Origin: Egicoccus sp. AB-alg2
GTDB lineage: Bacteria; Actinomycetota; Nitriliruptoria; Nitriliruptorales; Nitriliruptoraceae
Assembly: GCF_041821065.1 (NCBI RefSeq)
Contig: NZ_JBGUAX010000002.1
Location: forward strand, 434,001-498,000
DNA length: 64,000 bases
Direction: 5' to 3'
How positions within the stretch are numbered: the first letter of the stretch is position 1; each line of letters opens with the position of its first letter. Of the stretch, positions 1 through 8,518 are shown piece after piece. The notes under the pieces are model-generated. The model searched no databases. It had not been told where the DNA came from and worked only from the letters and a program-made list of their open reading frames with translations. Position numbers and translations under genes: made by a program.

Positions 1-260
1 CGGTCCGCCACACCGGTGGTGCGATGGCAGGCTCCGCGTTCACCACGATGGCCGGCTTCGGGATCCTGATCACCTCGTCGCTCGTCCCGTTCCGCCAGCT
101 CGGCGCCGTCACCGCCTACGCCGTCGGCTTCAGCCTGCTGGCCGCAACGCTCGTGCTGCCCAGCCTGCTGGTCCTGTGGGACCGGTGGCACCACCGACAC
201 AGCGAGCCGGCTCCCACCACCGAGGTCGATGAGCCGCTCCTGGCCACCGTCGACGCGTGA
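1..260 (+). CDS. C-terminal end of an RND/MMPL-type membrane transporter (5' end outside window)
   Basis: Open from base 3 to a TGA at 258-260, giving the last 85 residues of a larger protein. It shows the last hydrophobic segments of the RND/MMPL fold: a Gly/Ala/Thr-rich helix (GSAFTTMAGFGILITSS), a short polar link with LVPFRQLGAV, then a second helix ending LPSLLVLWDRWH and a charged, acidic cytoplasmic tail. These are the last two helices of proton-driven lipid or drug exporters. The substrate cannot be told from the fragment. The next gene follows after 52 bp on the same strand. Confidence 0.75.
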   Translation, partial: VRHTGGAMAGSAFTTMAGFGILITSSLVPFRQLGAVTAYAVGFSLLAATLVLPSLLVLWDRWHHRHSEPAPTTEVDEPLLATVDA

Positions 261-312
261 GCACCCGGCGGGGCCGTCGAGACGGCGGCCCCGCCCACCA
301 CCGGAGACAGAC

Positions 313-1239
313 ATGAAGACCGAGCTCGACGTGGCCATCATCGGAGGCGGCGCCGGCGGCCTCAGCGCTGCCCTCGTCCTCTGCCGCGCACGACGGCGCG
401 TCGCCGTCATCGATGCAGGACAGCCGCGCAACGCTCCGGCGGCTCACCTGCACGGCTTCCTCACCCGCGACGGCACCTCACCGGCCGACCTCATCGACCG
501 GGGCCGGCAAGAGGTCGCCAGCTACGGGGGCCACCTCATCGACGCCCGTGTCCTGGACATCGACGCGGGCGACGAGAGCTTCCGGCTCCGGCTGTCCGAC
601 GACGCCGAGCTGTCCGCGCGCCGCCTGCTGTTCGCCACCGGCCTGACCGACCGCCTCCCCGACGTGGAAGGCATCGAGGCCCGCTGGGGCCACGACGTCC
701 TGCACTGCCCCTACTGCCACGGCTACGAGATCGCCGACCAGCCCCTCGGCGTCCTCAACGCCGGACCCACCGCCGTCGAGCAGGCAGCGACCATCCGCAA
801 CTGGTCCACGGACGTCACCCTGTTCACCAACGGGTCACGACTCGAAGCGCAGGAACGCGCCACCCTCACAGCGATCGGCATCGAAGCGGTCACCACGCGA
901 GTCGACCGACTCGTCATCACCGACGACGCACTCGCCGGCCTCCGCCTCGCCAATGGCACGCTCGTCACCCGCACCGCACTGTTCGTCGCCATGACACCCA
1001 TCCCCAACGACACCCTGCTCCGACACCTCGGCGCCGCAACCCGCGACCACCCGATGGGCAAATTCGTGAGCACCGACGAGCAAGGACGCACCAGCATCTC
1101 TGGCACATGGGCCATCGGCAACGTCGTCGACCCACGGGCACAACTGATCACCGCCGCCGGCGATGGCTCGAGAGCGGCGATCAGCATCAACACCGACCTG
1201 ATCGCAGAAGACATCAGGCTGGCCGCCGCCACACACTGA
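313..1239 (+). CDS. Thioredoxin-reductase-like NAD(P)/FAD-dependent oxidoreductase
   Basis: 308 residues, close to the length of low-molecular-weight thioredoxin reductase. The N-terminal FAD dinucleotide-binding motif is GGGAGG (residues 11-16). The redox pair is CPYCHGYE (Cys132 and Cys135), placed before the NAD(P)H domain as in bacterial TrxB and in the GliT/DepH-type disulfide oxidoreductases. A late AAGDGSRAA stretch matches the second FAD motif. The start is the ATG at 313, behind GGAG; longer in-frame starts upstream would lie in the 3' end of the preceding gene. The HGYE context is more typical of TrxR-like flavoproteins acting on small dithiols than of housekeeping TrxB, and no thioredoxin gene is adjacent, so the partner is unknown. 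Confidence 0.85.
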   Translation: MKTELDVAIIGGGAGGLSAALVLCRARRRVAVIDAGQPRNAPAAHLHGFLTRDGTSPADLIDRGRQEVASYGGHLIDARVLDIDAGDESFRLRLSDDAELSARRLLFATGLTDRLPDVEGIEARWGHDVLHCPYCHGYEIADQPLGVLNAGPTAVEQAATIRNWSTDVTLFTNGSRLEAQERATLTAIGIEAVTTRVDRLVITDDALAGLRLANGTLVTRTALFVAMTPIPNDTLLRHLGAATRDHPMGKFVSTDEQGRTSISGTWAIGNVVDPRAQLITAAGDGSRAAISINTDLIAEDIRLAAATH

Positions 1240-1812
1240 ACAGGTCCTGGCATCGTCGTCTGCAGACTCGTGATGTACCGCCGATACGAACCCACATACG
1301 AAGGACGGCGAGTGGTGACGCCCCTCGCGGCGATCCGCCGTGGCCTCGACGCCATTGCGGCCGGCGAGGTCGTCTCGCTCGACGAGTCGGTGCCGAGCAT
1401 GCCGCCCGCGACCGCTCGTAGTGGCGCGGGTCTTCCTCAGCCGTCTGCCGATCATCTACGAGCTCCGAGACCACCGGACTCACCCCGTGGTCGCCATTCG
1501 GCACCGCGGCAGCGCTCACGGCACCGACCCGCGGTAGGCCCCGGCGACCAGGGCGCAACGCCCGGCTCCGCCGCTGCCGTACGCGCTCGAGCGGAGCACG
1601 CTCCGCGGTTCGTGCTCCCGCTCTAGGCACACGCACCCCCTACCGCCCGAAAGCATGGTCGAGGCAGTGCCGCACGGTCGCACAGATGACGCACCGGCGC
1701 GGCGCTCGACCGACCGTGCATCGCAGATCCGACCTCCTACCGGGCGGGGCGCCACTTCCCCTCACCCGCGTGTCCGCTGCCACGCCCTGAGCACGGGAAA
1801 GCGGCGCCGGCG
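1240..1812. other. 573-bp stretch without an intact gene
   Basis: Lies between the TrxR-like gene and the end of the minus-strand hypothetical gene. Apart from the probable toxin-antitoxin remnant at 1270-1537, I see no convincing coding sequence, RNA gene or strong hairpin. Open frames on both strands have low-complexity Arg/Ala/Pro translations typical of GC-rich noise. Confidence 0.6.
1270..1537 (+). pseudogene. Remnant of a Phd/RelB-type antitoxin and RelE/ParE-type toxin pair
   Basis: Two short stretches in different frames look like pieces of a toxin-antitoxin locus. From 1270 one frame reads IRRGLDAIAAGEVVSLDE, like the C-terminal end of Phd/YefM/RelB antitoxins. From about 1415 a second frame reads VFLSRLPIIYELRDH followed by VVAIRHRGSAH, like the RIGDYRIIYEIDD...VLRVGHRRDVY core of RelE/ParE toxins. 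The N-terminal half of the toxin is missing and the two pieces run into each other, so the locus would be inactive. The match is by eye and both pieces are short. Confidence 0.4.
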
Positions 1813-2421
1813 TCAGTAGCCCTCGAGGCGCTGCCAGCCCTCGCCGACGACGTGGAGGAAGGCGACGCCATTGCCGCGGGCGACGCGATCCACGCCGTCG
1901 GTGCCGTCGCCGAGGTACCAGTGCTCGGCACCTGCCTCGACGTCGAAGGGATGGGCCTGCTCCGACAGGTCGAACCGGCGACCGTCGACCTCCCAGTGCA
2001 CCCAGCACGGCTCCGGGTACTCGACGCCGTCGTCGTCGGTGAAGTCCTCCTCGACGTCGACCGGCTCGCTGCACTCCTCGACCAGCTGCACCGGCATGAT
2101 CTCGCACGGCTCCGGCAGTGGTGCCTCGTCGTCGGTGAGGTCGAGGTCGGCACGCTCGTCGGCCGTCATGCAGCGGGCCCAGGGGCCGTCGAGGTGGCCG
2201 TGGTCGTCGGGAACGACCGACGGGTCCTCGATGACGCCGGCCCGAATCAGCGCCGTCTGCAGCTGCTGGATCTCCCAGGAGTCGTCACCGTCGGGAACCG
2301 AGCCGGCCGACCAGGCGGCGTCGCGTGCCTCGAACGCGACCTGCATCGCCACGAAGGCGAAGACGGCGGCCAGCCCAGCGAGCACGAGCGTGACGACCTG
2401 GACCCAGTGCGGCCGTTCCAT
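1813..2421 (-). CDS. Membrane-anchored acidic hypothetical protein
   Basis: 202 residues, not recognised as a known family. An N-terminal transmembrane anchor (about residues 8-30, VVTLVLAGLAAVFAFVAMQV) is followed by an extracytoplasmic domain very rich in Asp and Glu, with several cysteines (RCMT, PCEI, EECS, PCWV) that could form disulfides outside the membrane. The topology would be N-in with the domain outside. The ATG start directly precedes the anchor. It stands alone: the peroxiredoxin gene on the same strand ends 101 bp upstream of its start. The acidic composition agrees with other proteins in the window. Confidence 0.6.
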   Translation of the reverse strand: MERPHWVQVVTLVLAGLAAVFAFVAMQVAFEARDAAWSAGSVPDGDDSWEIQQLQTALIRAGVIEDPSVVPDDHGHLDGPWARCMTADERADLDLTDDEAPLPEPCEIMPVQLVEECSEPVDVEEDFTDDDGVEYPEPCWVHWEVDGRRFDLSEQAHPFDVEAGAEHWYLGDGTDGVDRVARGNGVAFLHVVGEGWQRLEGY

Positions 2422-2521
2422 GCGACTCCCCTGCCCCGTACGGCGGCGAGCGCCACCCCTGATGCGGAGGATAAGTCACCGAGCTGCGGGCACCCGGCCG
2501 AAACCGCGCGGCGGTACGCCG

Positions 2522-2992
2522 TCAGTCGATCGCGCCGATCTCGCGAAGGGCGGTCTTCCAGGTGTCCTGGTCGCGCGCCTCGGGGATCGGGTTGTTGTCG
2601 GCGTAGATCACCTTGCCGTCCTTGTCGACGATGAAGGTGCCACGCGTCGCGATCCCGAGCCGCTCGTCGAACACCCCGTAGGCCTGCGCGACGGCCCCGT
2701 GCGGCCAGAAGTCGCTCAGCAGTGGGAACTCGAAGCCCTGCTCGTGGGCCCAGCGCTGGTGGGTCGGCGGCGAGTCGACGGAGATCGCCACCGTCTCCAC
2801 CTCTTCGTTGCGGAACACGTCGATGGCGTCGCGGATCCCGCACATCTCGGACTCGCACACGCCGGTGAAGGACATCGGGTAGAAGACCACGACGACGTTC
2901 TTCTTGCCCCGGTAGTCCGACAGCCGCACCGGCTGACCGGTCTGGTCGCGGAGTTCGAAGTCGGGCGCTTCCTGGCCGATCTGCACCGTCAC
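2522..2992 (-). CDS. AhpE/Bcp-type peroxiredoxin
   Basis: 156 residues, full length for a one-domain peroxiredoxin that reduces hydroperoxides in the cytoplasm. The active-site stretch FYPMSFTGVCESEMC has the peroxidatic Cys46 with Thr43 of the PxxxTxxC motif, and a second Cys51 five residues on. ATRGTFIVDKDG carries the conserved Arg and the beta-strand motif of AhpC/TSA proteins. The start is taken as GTG at 2992 because AGGAG stands 8 nt upstream and the translation then begins with the usual TVQIGQEAPDFEL; longer reading upstream is low-complexity. It follows the 5-FTHF cyclo-ligase-like gene by 70 bp. The reductant is unknown; mycothiol or mycoredoxin would be expected for AhpE types in actinobacteria. 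Confidence 0.9.
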   Translation of the reverse strand: MTVQIGQEAPDFELRDQTGQPVRLSDYRGKKNVVVVFYPMSFTGVCESEMCGIRDAIDVFRNEEVETVAISVDSPPTHQRWAHEQGFEFPLLSDFWPHGAVAQAYGVFDERLGIATRGTFIVDKDGKVIYADNNPIPEARDQDTWKTALREIGAID

Positions 2993-3062
2993 GGTTCGTG
3001 CTCCTGACGACGCCGGGGCGGGGATGCGGGAGGAGGAACAGCGGGCGCCGCGGCCGCGCAGG

Positions 3063-3854
3063 CTACTGCGCCGCCGGCCGACCACGGTCGCGGGCGAGGC
3101 GGCCGAGCAGCGGGATGGCGGCGATCTTGTCGTCGGTGAGCTGGTCCCAGACGATCCGGCCGGCACTCCAGTCCTGCGTCCGCGGGATCCGCAGCACCCG
3201 TTCGGGCGTGACCACCAGGTCGACGCGCAGGTCGTGGGCCGTGCGCGGGATCTGGCCGGCCGGCAGCACCTGCAGGTCGTGCACGGTCGTGGCGATCACC
3301 GTGTCCGGACCGATCATCCCGGCCTCGCAGGCCAGCGCGAACTCCAGGTCGCTGAACCCGCCGCCCTTGCCCAGCCGCGTGCCGTCCTCGGACACGGCGA
3401 CGCAGCCGGTGACCACGAGGTCGACCGGCTCGAGCTCCTCGACGGCGACGGTGCGGGCGCTGGCGGACGCACCCTTGATGGACGAGGCCTTGCGCGGCGT
3501 GTCCGCGAGGTGATCGGGATCGAGTAGGAAGAACGGGTCGTCGCCGGCCAGCCGCGGCACCGCCATGAACACGACCTTGCCGTCCTCGAGCGCCCGCTGC
3601 CGCACCGGCCACTGCGGGCTGTCCGGGTTGGCCTTGACCGTGCGGGCGGCCGCCCACTCCTCGGTCTCGCGCAGCCGCTGCGCGGCCGCTTCTGCGCCGA
3701 CGAAGTTGCTGATCCGGTGGTGCGCGCCCGGGAAGCGGGCCACCTTCGCGGCGCTCAGCGCGTCCCAGGTCCGCGTGCGGAGCTCGGCCTTGCGCTCCAG
3801 CAGCTGCCGGTCACCGCCGGCGTCGGCGTCATGCCGTCGAGGCTTCCGGGCCAC
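3063..3854 (-). CDS. 5-formyltetrahydrofolate cyclo-ligase family protein (MTHFSD-like)
   Basis: 263 residues. The signature GKGGGFSDLEFAL (residues 162-174) matches the GKGGGYYD/GKGxGYADLE loop of 5-formyltetrahydrofolate cyclo-ligases, which convert 5-formyl-THF to 5,10-methenyl-THF using ATP. The ADLE-like ending and the longer N-terminal part, with KANPDSPQWPVRQRALEDGK, are closer to the MTHFSD-like branch found in archaea and actinobacteria than to YgfA, so the exact substrate is less sure. The start codon lies inside the end of rmuC (26-nt overlap), which suggests translational coupling in one minus-strand transcript. Confidence 0.8.
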   Translation of the reverse strand: MARKPRRHDADAGGDRQLLERKAELRTRTWDALSAAKVARFPGAHHRISNFVGAEAAAQRLRETEEWAAARTVKANPDSPQWPVRQRALEDGKVVFMAVPRLAGDDPFFLLDPDHLADTPRKASSIKGASASARTVAVEELEPVDLVVTGCVAVSEDGTRLGKGGGFSDLEFALACEAGMIGPDTVIATTVHDLQVLPAGQIPRTAHDLRVDLVVTPERVLRIPRTQDWSAGRIVWDQLTDDKIAAIPLLGRLARDRGRPAAQ

Positions 3855-5073
3855 GCTCGACCTCCTCCCCCGGCTGCTCCACGGTGTCGGGCAGACGCAG
3901 CAGGCGCGGCCGGTCGTCGACGGTCTCCGGCGCGACCTGCCGCTGCTCGCGCACCTCCTCGATGCGCTCCAGCTGCCGCTCGAGCTGCCGGCGGCGGGTC
4001 GTTGCGAGCCCGTCGTAGGTGCGCCGCACCGTGTCGAGCTGCCGGCCGAGCTTGTCCATGTCGTCCACGTACTTGCCCCACTGCTGCGTGAAGCCCGACA
4101 GCAGCGCGACGATCTGGTCGGACGTGCGCTGCAACGCCACGCCGTCGCAGGCCTGACGCACCACCGCCAGAACGGCGAAGAGGGTCGAAGGCGAGCACAG
4201 CACGACCCCTTGTCGCAGCGCGTCGTCCAGCAGCTGCGGATCCTGTTCGTGCACGTAGCCGTACACGTGTTCGTTGGGCAGGAACAGCAGCACGAAGTCG
4301 AGCGTGCCCGCCTCGGGGTCCACGTACCCGCGTGTCGCGAGCTCCTTCACCCGGCCACGGACGTCGCGCAGGAACGCCTTGCGGCAGCGCTCCTGGTCGG
4401 CCTCGCCCGCACACTCCAGCATCGCGAGGTAGTTCGCCAGTGGGAACTTCACGTCCATGTGCACGCACAGCTCGCCGGGCAGCAGGAACGTCACGTCGGG
4501 CCGGCTGCCCGAGGCGAGCGTGCGCTGCGTGACGTAGTTGACGCCGTGCTTGAACCCGGCCGCGTGCAGCACGTCCTCGGCCATGCGCTCGCCCCACTGA
4601 CCGCGCGCCTGCGACGAGGTCAGCGCCTCGCGCAGCGCACCGGCGGTCGCCGCCAGCTCCGCATGGGTGCGCGTCACCCCCTGCAGCTGTTCGCGCACCT
4701 GCCCGAGCTGGCCTGCCCGCTCCGACTCCAGCTGCTGGACCAGCTCCACCACCTGGCCGAGGGTGGCCCCCATGCGCTGCAGTTCCGCGTCGATCAGCGC
4801 CTTGCGCCCGTCCAGTTCGGCCGCGCCGGTGCGCTGCGTGGCCGCGACCTGCTGGTCGGCCACCTCGACCAGGGTCTGGATGGCGTGCTGCAGCTCCTGG
4901 CGGTTGCGTTGCGCCACCACCTCCGTCGCGGCCTGCTGCTGGGCGAGCAGCTCACCGCGCAGCCGCTCGACCAGGTCGCGGGAGTCGTCGCGCTGCTGGC
5001 GCGACATCCACCACGCGACGGCCAGACCGACCGCGGCCGCGGCGAGCGTGGCGGTCAGCATGGTCGTGAGCAT
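3829..5073 (-). CDS. rmuC: DNA recombination protein RmuC
   Basis: 414 residues. An N-terminal membrane anchor (about residues 5-24) is followed by a long coiled coil (about residues 25-150) and the RmuC nuclease-like domain, recognised from RGQWGERMAEDVLHAAGF, SRPDVTFLLPG, HMDVKFPLANY, FLPNEHVYGYVHE and LCSPSTLFAVLAVVRQ. RmuC limits DNA inversion at short inverted repeats in Escherichia coli; its fold is related to restriction endonucleases. The start is the ATG at 5073 behind AAGGGA; an upstream in-frame start at 5181 has no ribosome site and would hide the membrane anchor behind 36 low-complexity residues. The C-terminal tail is Glu/Pro-rich. Confidence 0.92.
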   Translation of the reverse strand: MLTTMLTATLAAAAVGLAVAWWMSRQQRDDSRDLVERLRGELLAQQQAATEVVAQRNRQELQHAIQTLVEVADQQVAATQRTGAAELDGRKALIDAELQRMGATLGQVVELVQQLESERAGQLGQVREQLQGVTRTHAELAATAGALREALTSSQARGQWGERMAEDVLHAAGFKHGVNYVTQRTLASGSRPDVTFLLPGELCVHMDVKFPLANYLAMLECAGEADQERCRKAFLRDVRGRVKELATRGYVDPEAGTLDFVLLFLPNEHVYGYVHEQDPQLLDDALRQGVVLCSPSTLFAVLAVVRQACDGVALQRTSDQIVALLSGFTQQWGKYVDDMDKLGRQLDTVRRTYDGLATTRRRQLERQLERIEEVREQRQVAPETVDDRPRLLRLPDTVEQPGEEVERGPEASTA

Positions 5074-5205
5074 CGGCGTCCCTTCGTCGAGCGAACGGGC
5101 GCACCGTACGAACCGGGTGTGACACGACCGCGGATTTGGCCCCGCCATGGCGGCCACCACGTCCCGCCGCGACACCGCCACCGCACGGCGCCGCCGGCGA
5201 CGCCC

Positions 5206-6420
5206 TCAGGCCTCGTGGTCCTCGGGGAAGGGTGTGTCCTCGATCAGTTCCTCGGCCTCCGGGTCCCACTCGGGCTCGCGGCGGACCGGTTGCACGGCCG
5301 TCGACGGGAAGTCCTTGAGCGGGCCGCTGGGCTCGGCGTCCCACTTCGCGAAGGTCAACGGTGTCTGCAGGTACAGCGCCAGCAGCTCGCCGACCGCCAC
5401 CAGCGAGTCGAGGTGGGTGCGCTCGTGCCCGTGGGTCGCGTCGACACCGAATCCCAGCAGCGCCGCGCGGGTCTCCGCGCCCGCCTCGAGTGCGGAGGCG
5501 ACGTCCGAGCGGTAGTAGCGGAACACGTCGCGGTGGGCCTCGATGCCGTGCTCGCGGGCCAGCCCGTGCAGCTTGCGCGACAGGTGGTAGTCGAACGGGC
5601 CGTGCAGGTCCTGCATGGCGACCGTCACGCCGGTCTCGGTCGAGTGCTGGCCCGGCGCCACGACCGCCGCGTCGACGGACACCAGTTCGGCCACGTCATG
5701 GTAGAGACCCGAGGACGCCCCGTGACCGACCTCCTCCGCGACGGTGATCAGCAGGTGCGCGCCGACCTGCAGTTCCTCGCCGCGGTCGAGGACCGCCTTG
5801 AACGCCGCCAGCGTCGCGGCCACGCCCGCCTTGTCGTCGAGGTGGCGTGAGGTGACGAACCCGGACCGGGTGATGACCGGGAACGCGACCTGCGCCACGA
5901 AGTCGCCGACCTGGATGCCGAGGTCCGCGAGGTCCTGCGCCGTGGCCACGCGCTCGTCGACCCGCACCTCGACGTGCTGCCAGCCGATCGGGTGCGTGTC
6001 GATGTCGTCGCCGAAGGCGTGCCCGGACGCCTTGGTCGGCAGGATGGTGCCGTAGTAGGTGTTCTCCGGGTCGTCGGTGAAGATCTGCACGCGCGTGCCC
6101 TCGGAGAACCGCGCACTGTGGGTGCCGACGGGCACGATCGCGAGCCGGCCGTTGGGCTTGAGCTCCTGGACCATGCAGCCGATCGTGTCCGTGTGGACCA
6201 CGACGGCGCGGTCGAGGGTGCCTTCCTCGCCGTCGAGGCTGCCCACCATGACACCACGGCGGGTGACCTCGAAGGGCAGGCCGATCTCCTCCAGGCGCTC
6301 GCCGACGTGCTGCATGATCACGTCGGTCCGCCCGGACGGGCTGGGGATGCGCAACAGCTCGAGCAGGACCTCCTGCATCCAGTCCACGTCGAGGTCGAGC
6401 TTCTTCTCGTCGGTCGTCAT
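5206..6420 (-). CDS. M42-family metallopeptidase of the NAGGN osmoprotectant type
   Basis: 404 residues with the di-metal M42 architecture: VVVHTDTIG (His76, Asp78), a long insertion domain, HLDDKAGVA (Asp195/Asp196), VAEEVGHG (Glu229/Glu230), VSVDAAVVAPG, and DATHGHERTH near the C-terminus. The text IPSPSGRTD, TDDPENTYYGTILPTKASGHAFGDDIDT and the acidic C-terminal tail fit the branch known as the osmoprotectant NAGGN system M42 peptidase, which elsewhere is encoded with asnO and ngg. Those two genes are present here, 21.5 kb away. The ATG start follows GGAGAG. Its role in NAGGN turnover is not established; dipeptide-amide hydrolysis is plausible. Confidence 0.85.
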   Translation of the reverse strand: MTTDEKKLDLDVDWMQEVLLELLRIPSPSGRTDVIMQHVGERLEEIGLPFEVTRRGVMVGSLDGEEGTLDRAVVVHTDTIGCMVQELKPNGRLAIVPVGTHSARFSEGTRVQIFTDDPENTYYGTILPTKASGHAFGDDIDTHPIGWQHVEVRVDERVATAQDLADLGIQVGDFVAQVAFPVITRSGFVTSRHLDDKAGVAATLAAFKAVLDRGEELQVGAHLLITVAEEVGHGASSGLYHDVAELVSVDAAVVAPGQHSTETGVTVAMQDLHGPFDYHLSRKLHGLAREHGIEAHRDVFRYYRSDVASALEAGAETRAALLGFGVDATHGHERTHLDSLVAVGELLALYLQTPLTFAKWDAEPSGPLKDFPSTAVQPVRREPEWDPEAEELIEDTPFPEDHEA

Positions 6421-6527
6421 GATCTCTCCGAGGTCGCCTCCGGGCCCGAGAGCACGCTCCGGAGCCGTTCGCCGCCGGCCGGCCGTGCCCGGTGGCCGGC
6501 CGCGCCGCGCTGGTCGGCCGCGCCACG

Positions 6528-7403
6528 CTACCCGGCCGGCGCCACCTCGGGATCCCGCGCCCCCATGGCCAGGACCAGGTCCGGCAGCACCTCGCCGAGC
6601 GGGGCGTCGATCTTCAACGTCGCCTGGCGGTCCCCGCGCGTCACCCCTCGGGTGACGACGGCGACCGGCAGCCCCCGACGTGCCGCCGCGGTCACGAACC
6701 GGAACCCCGAGCCGACCATCAGCGACGATCCCAGCACCAGCAGCGCCGCCGAACGGTCGAGCAACCCCAACGCCGCCCGGAAGCGCTCGGCCGGGACGTG
6801 CTCGCCGAAGAACACCACGCCCGGCTTGAGGGTGCCCTCGCAGCGGCGGCAGTCGACCACCCGGAACCGGGACACGACGTCGTCGGGTATGACGACGTCG
6901 CCGTCGGGCCGGTGCGTGGCGACGCCTTCGTCCAGCAGCCGCCGGAAGCCCGGATTCACCGCGTCCAGCCGCAGACCGAGCTCCAGGCGTGGCCGGCGCA
7001 CCCCGCAGTCGAGACACACGACCGTGTCCAGTCGCCCGTGCAGGTCGATCACGTCTCGCGTGCCCGCCGCGGTGTGCAGCCCGTCGACGTTCTGCGTGAC
7101 GACGCCGGACAGCCGGCCGGCCCGCTGCAACTGGGCGACCGCCCGGTGGGTCGGGTTCGGGCGGGCGAGTGCGATGCGCTGCCAGCCGAGGTGGCTGCGC
7201 GCCCAGTAGCGCCGGCGCTCGTCGAGGCTGCCGCAGAAGCGCTGGAAGGTCATCGGCGATGCATGGCGCATGCGGCCGGTGGCGTCGCGGTAGTCGGGGA
7301 TGCCCGAGTCGGTGGAGACACCCGCGCCCGTGAGGACCAGGACCGGACCCCGCGCGAACAGCTCGCTCAGCGCCCTGGTCTGCTGCCGCACCGCCGGTGT
7401 CAT
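6528..7403 (-). CDS. Sir2-family NAD-dependent protein deacylase
   Basis: 291 residues. Shows all sirtuin landmarks: GAGVSTDSGIPDYRD (residues 26-40, NAD binding), TQNVDGLH (103-110), catalytic His122 in DLHGRL, and a four-cysteine zinc site at Cys130/Cys133 and Cys185/Cys188. PGVVFFGEHVP, LGSSLMV and the C-terminal LPVAVVTRG complete the Rossmann fold. It would remove acetyl or other acyl groups from lysines using NAD+. The start is the ATG at 7403. Divergent from the small membrane protein at 7549 across 145 bp. Confidence 0.92.
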   Translation of the reverse strand: MTPAVRQQTRALSELFARGPVLVLTGAGVSTDSGIPDYRDATGRMRHASPMTFQRFCGSLDERRRYWARSHLGWQRIALARPNPTHRAVAQLQRAGRLSGVVTQNVDGLHTAAGTRDVIDLHGRLDTVVCLDCGVRRPRLELGLRLDAVNPGFRRLLDEGVATHRPDGDVVIPDDVVSRFRVVDCRRCEGTLKPGVVFFGEHVPAERFRAALGLLDRSAALLVLGSSLMVGSGFRFVTAAARRGLPVAVVTRGVTRGDRQATLKIDAPLGEVLPDLVLAMGARDPEVAPAG

Positions 7404-7548
7404 GGCGGCGAGGGTACGGCCCGACCGCAAGTGGCACGTCAGCGGCCCCAGAGCGACCTGGGGGCAGATCCGGGTGGTCGTGGGGCGCAGCGCGGGCGAT
7501 GGTGTCAACCGGCGCGGCGCCGTCCGGGCGCCGGCAGAAGGCACACGG

Positions 7549-7854
7549 ATGTCCGGCAACACCTCCCCCGCCCCCCACGACGCGAGCCCCACCACCCGGG
7601 TCGGCGAGATCGTCGCCCTGGTCGTCGCGGCACTCCTGCAACTCGTGGTCGGCTTCTTCACCTGGAGCAGCGGCCTGGTGGCGCCGCTCTGGGCGATCGC
7701 ACTCCTCGGCCTGCTGTGGGTCGCCGCCGTGGTCGTCCTCGTGAGACTCGCCCGTCGGCGGCCCCTGGCCACCCCCGCCGTCCCGGTCGTCAACGGCCTG
7801 CTGTGGTGGGGGCTGCTGACCGCGGGCGAGCGGTTGCTCGGCTGGACCGCCTGA
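7549..7854 (+). CDS. Small three-helix membrane protein, hypothetical
   Basis: 101 residues. After a polar 20-residue N-terminus come three hydrophobic segments: EIVALVVAALLQLVVGFFTW, LWAIALLGLLWVAAVVVLVR and VVNGLLWWGLLTAGERLL, joined by short loops with RLARRR between helices 2 and 3. Not recognised. The start is ATG 7549 preceded by AGAAGG; the reading upstream is low-complexity. No neighbours suggest a function. Confidence 0.55.
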   Translation: MSGNTSPAPHDASPTTRVGEIVALVVAALLQLVVGFFTWSSGLVAPLWAIALLGLLWVAAVVVLVRLARRRPLATPAVPVVNGLLWWGLLTAGERLLGWTA

Positions 7855-7993
7855 GCGCGGCCCCCGACCGCTGAGAGCCGATGCGGCCCGAGCCGACCTT
7901 CGCGGCACGCGACACGTTCGGCGTTGACCCGTGTCCGCGACCGGCGTACCGGTGGACCCGGGCGCGGCGTCGGGCCGCGCCGAGGAGGCGACG

Positions 7994-8398
7994 ATGCTCG
8001 GCAGGGAGATCGGACACGAGATCGGACAGCAGACCGGCGTGCGGGTGCTGCCCGACCCGCAGCACGGCATCGTGATGGAGGTCAGCGTGCACGCCGAGGG
8101 GAGCCTGCTCGGCACCCATTACGACGACCACACCACCTACCGCAGCTGGGAGGAGGCCGACGGGACCATCCGCGGCAGTGGACACGGGATCGTGGCCGGT
8201 GAGGACGGCGAACAGGCGACCTGGGAGGGCATGGGGGCCGGGACGCGCCAAGGCGACGGTTCCGTGCAGTTCCGCGGCGCGCTGTTCTACCGCAGCCGCA
8301 CGCCGCGGTTCTCGGAGATCAACGGCCGGTGCTGTGTCTTCGAGTACGACGTGGACCCGGGCGGCAAGTCCGAGGGCCGGTTCTGGCTGTGGGAGTGA
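7994..8398 (+). CDS. Conserved hypothetical protein, allene-oxide-cyclase-barrel-like pattern
   Basis: 134 residues, cytoplasmic by composition. It consists of alternating short strands with a repeating pattern of aromatic and glycine residues (GTIRGSGHGIV, ATWEGMGAGTRQGDGSVQFRGALFY, EINGRCCVFEYDVDPGGKSEGRFWLWE). This layout is seen in small conserved proteins of archaea, cyanobacteria and actinobacteria and recalls the calycin or allene-oxide-cyclase barrel, but I cannot name a function. The start is ATG 7994 behind a strong GAGGAGG; a longer reading from 7931 is possible. It ends just before a strong hairpin. Confidence 0.65.
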   Translation: MLGREIGHEIGQQTGVRVLPDPQHGIVMEVSVHAEGSLLGTHYDDHTTYRSWEEADGTIRGSGHGIVAGEDGEQATWEGMGAGTRQGDGSVQFRGALFYRSRTPRFSEINGRCCVFEYDVDPGGKSEGRFWLWE

Positions 8399-8466
8399 GA
8401 CCCCCGGAGCAACCGGCAGCCGCGCCAGGGCCCGGATGCCGGTTGCCGTCGGCCTGGCACACGGCG

Positions 8467-8495
8467 ACGGCCCGCCCCCGGGAGGGGCGGGCCGT
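8467..8495. terminator. Strong bidirectional hairpin terminator
   Basis: A perfect 12-bp GC stem (8467-8478 with 8484-8495) with a 5-nt loop stands between the convergent genes ending at 8398 (plus) and 8519 (minus). There is no clear T-run on either side, as is common in GC-rich actinobacteria. Confidence 0.7.
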
Positions 8496-8518
8496 CACGA
8501 CGTGCGTCAGGTCGCGGG

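Noticed and set aside
3565-5850. Plus-strand open frame of 761 codons
   Set aside because: It lies antisense to rmuC and its neighbours, and its translation is an Arg/Leu/His-rich mirror of them. The minus-strand proteins have clear family motifs.
5206-8115. Minus-strand open frame of 969 codons that would fuse the M42 peptidase to upstream sequence
   Set aside because: The long extension is only a lack of stop codons in GC-rich DNA; it runs through the Sir2 gene in another frame. The M42 start at 6420 has its own ribosome site.
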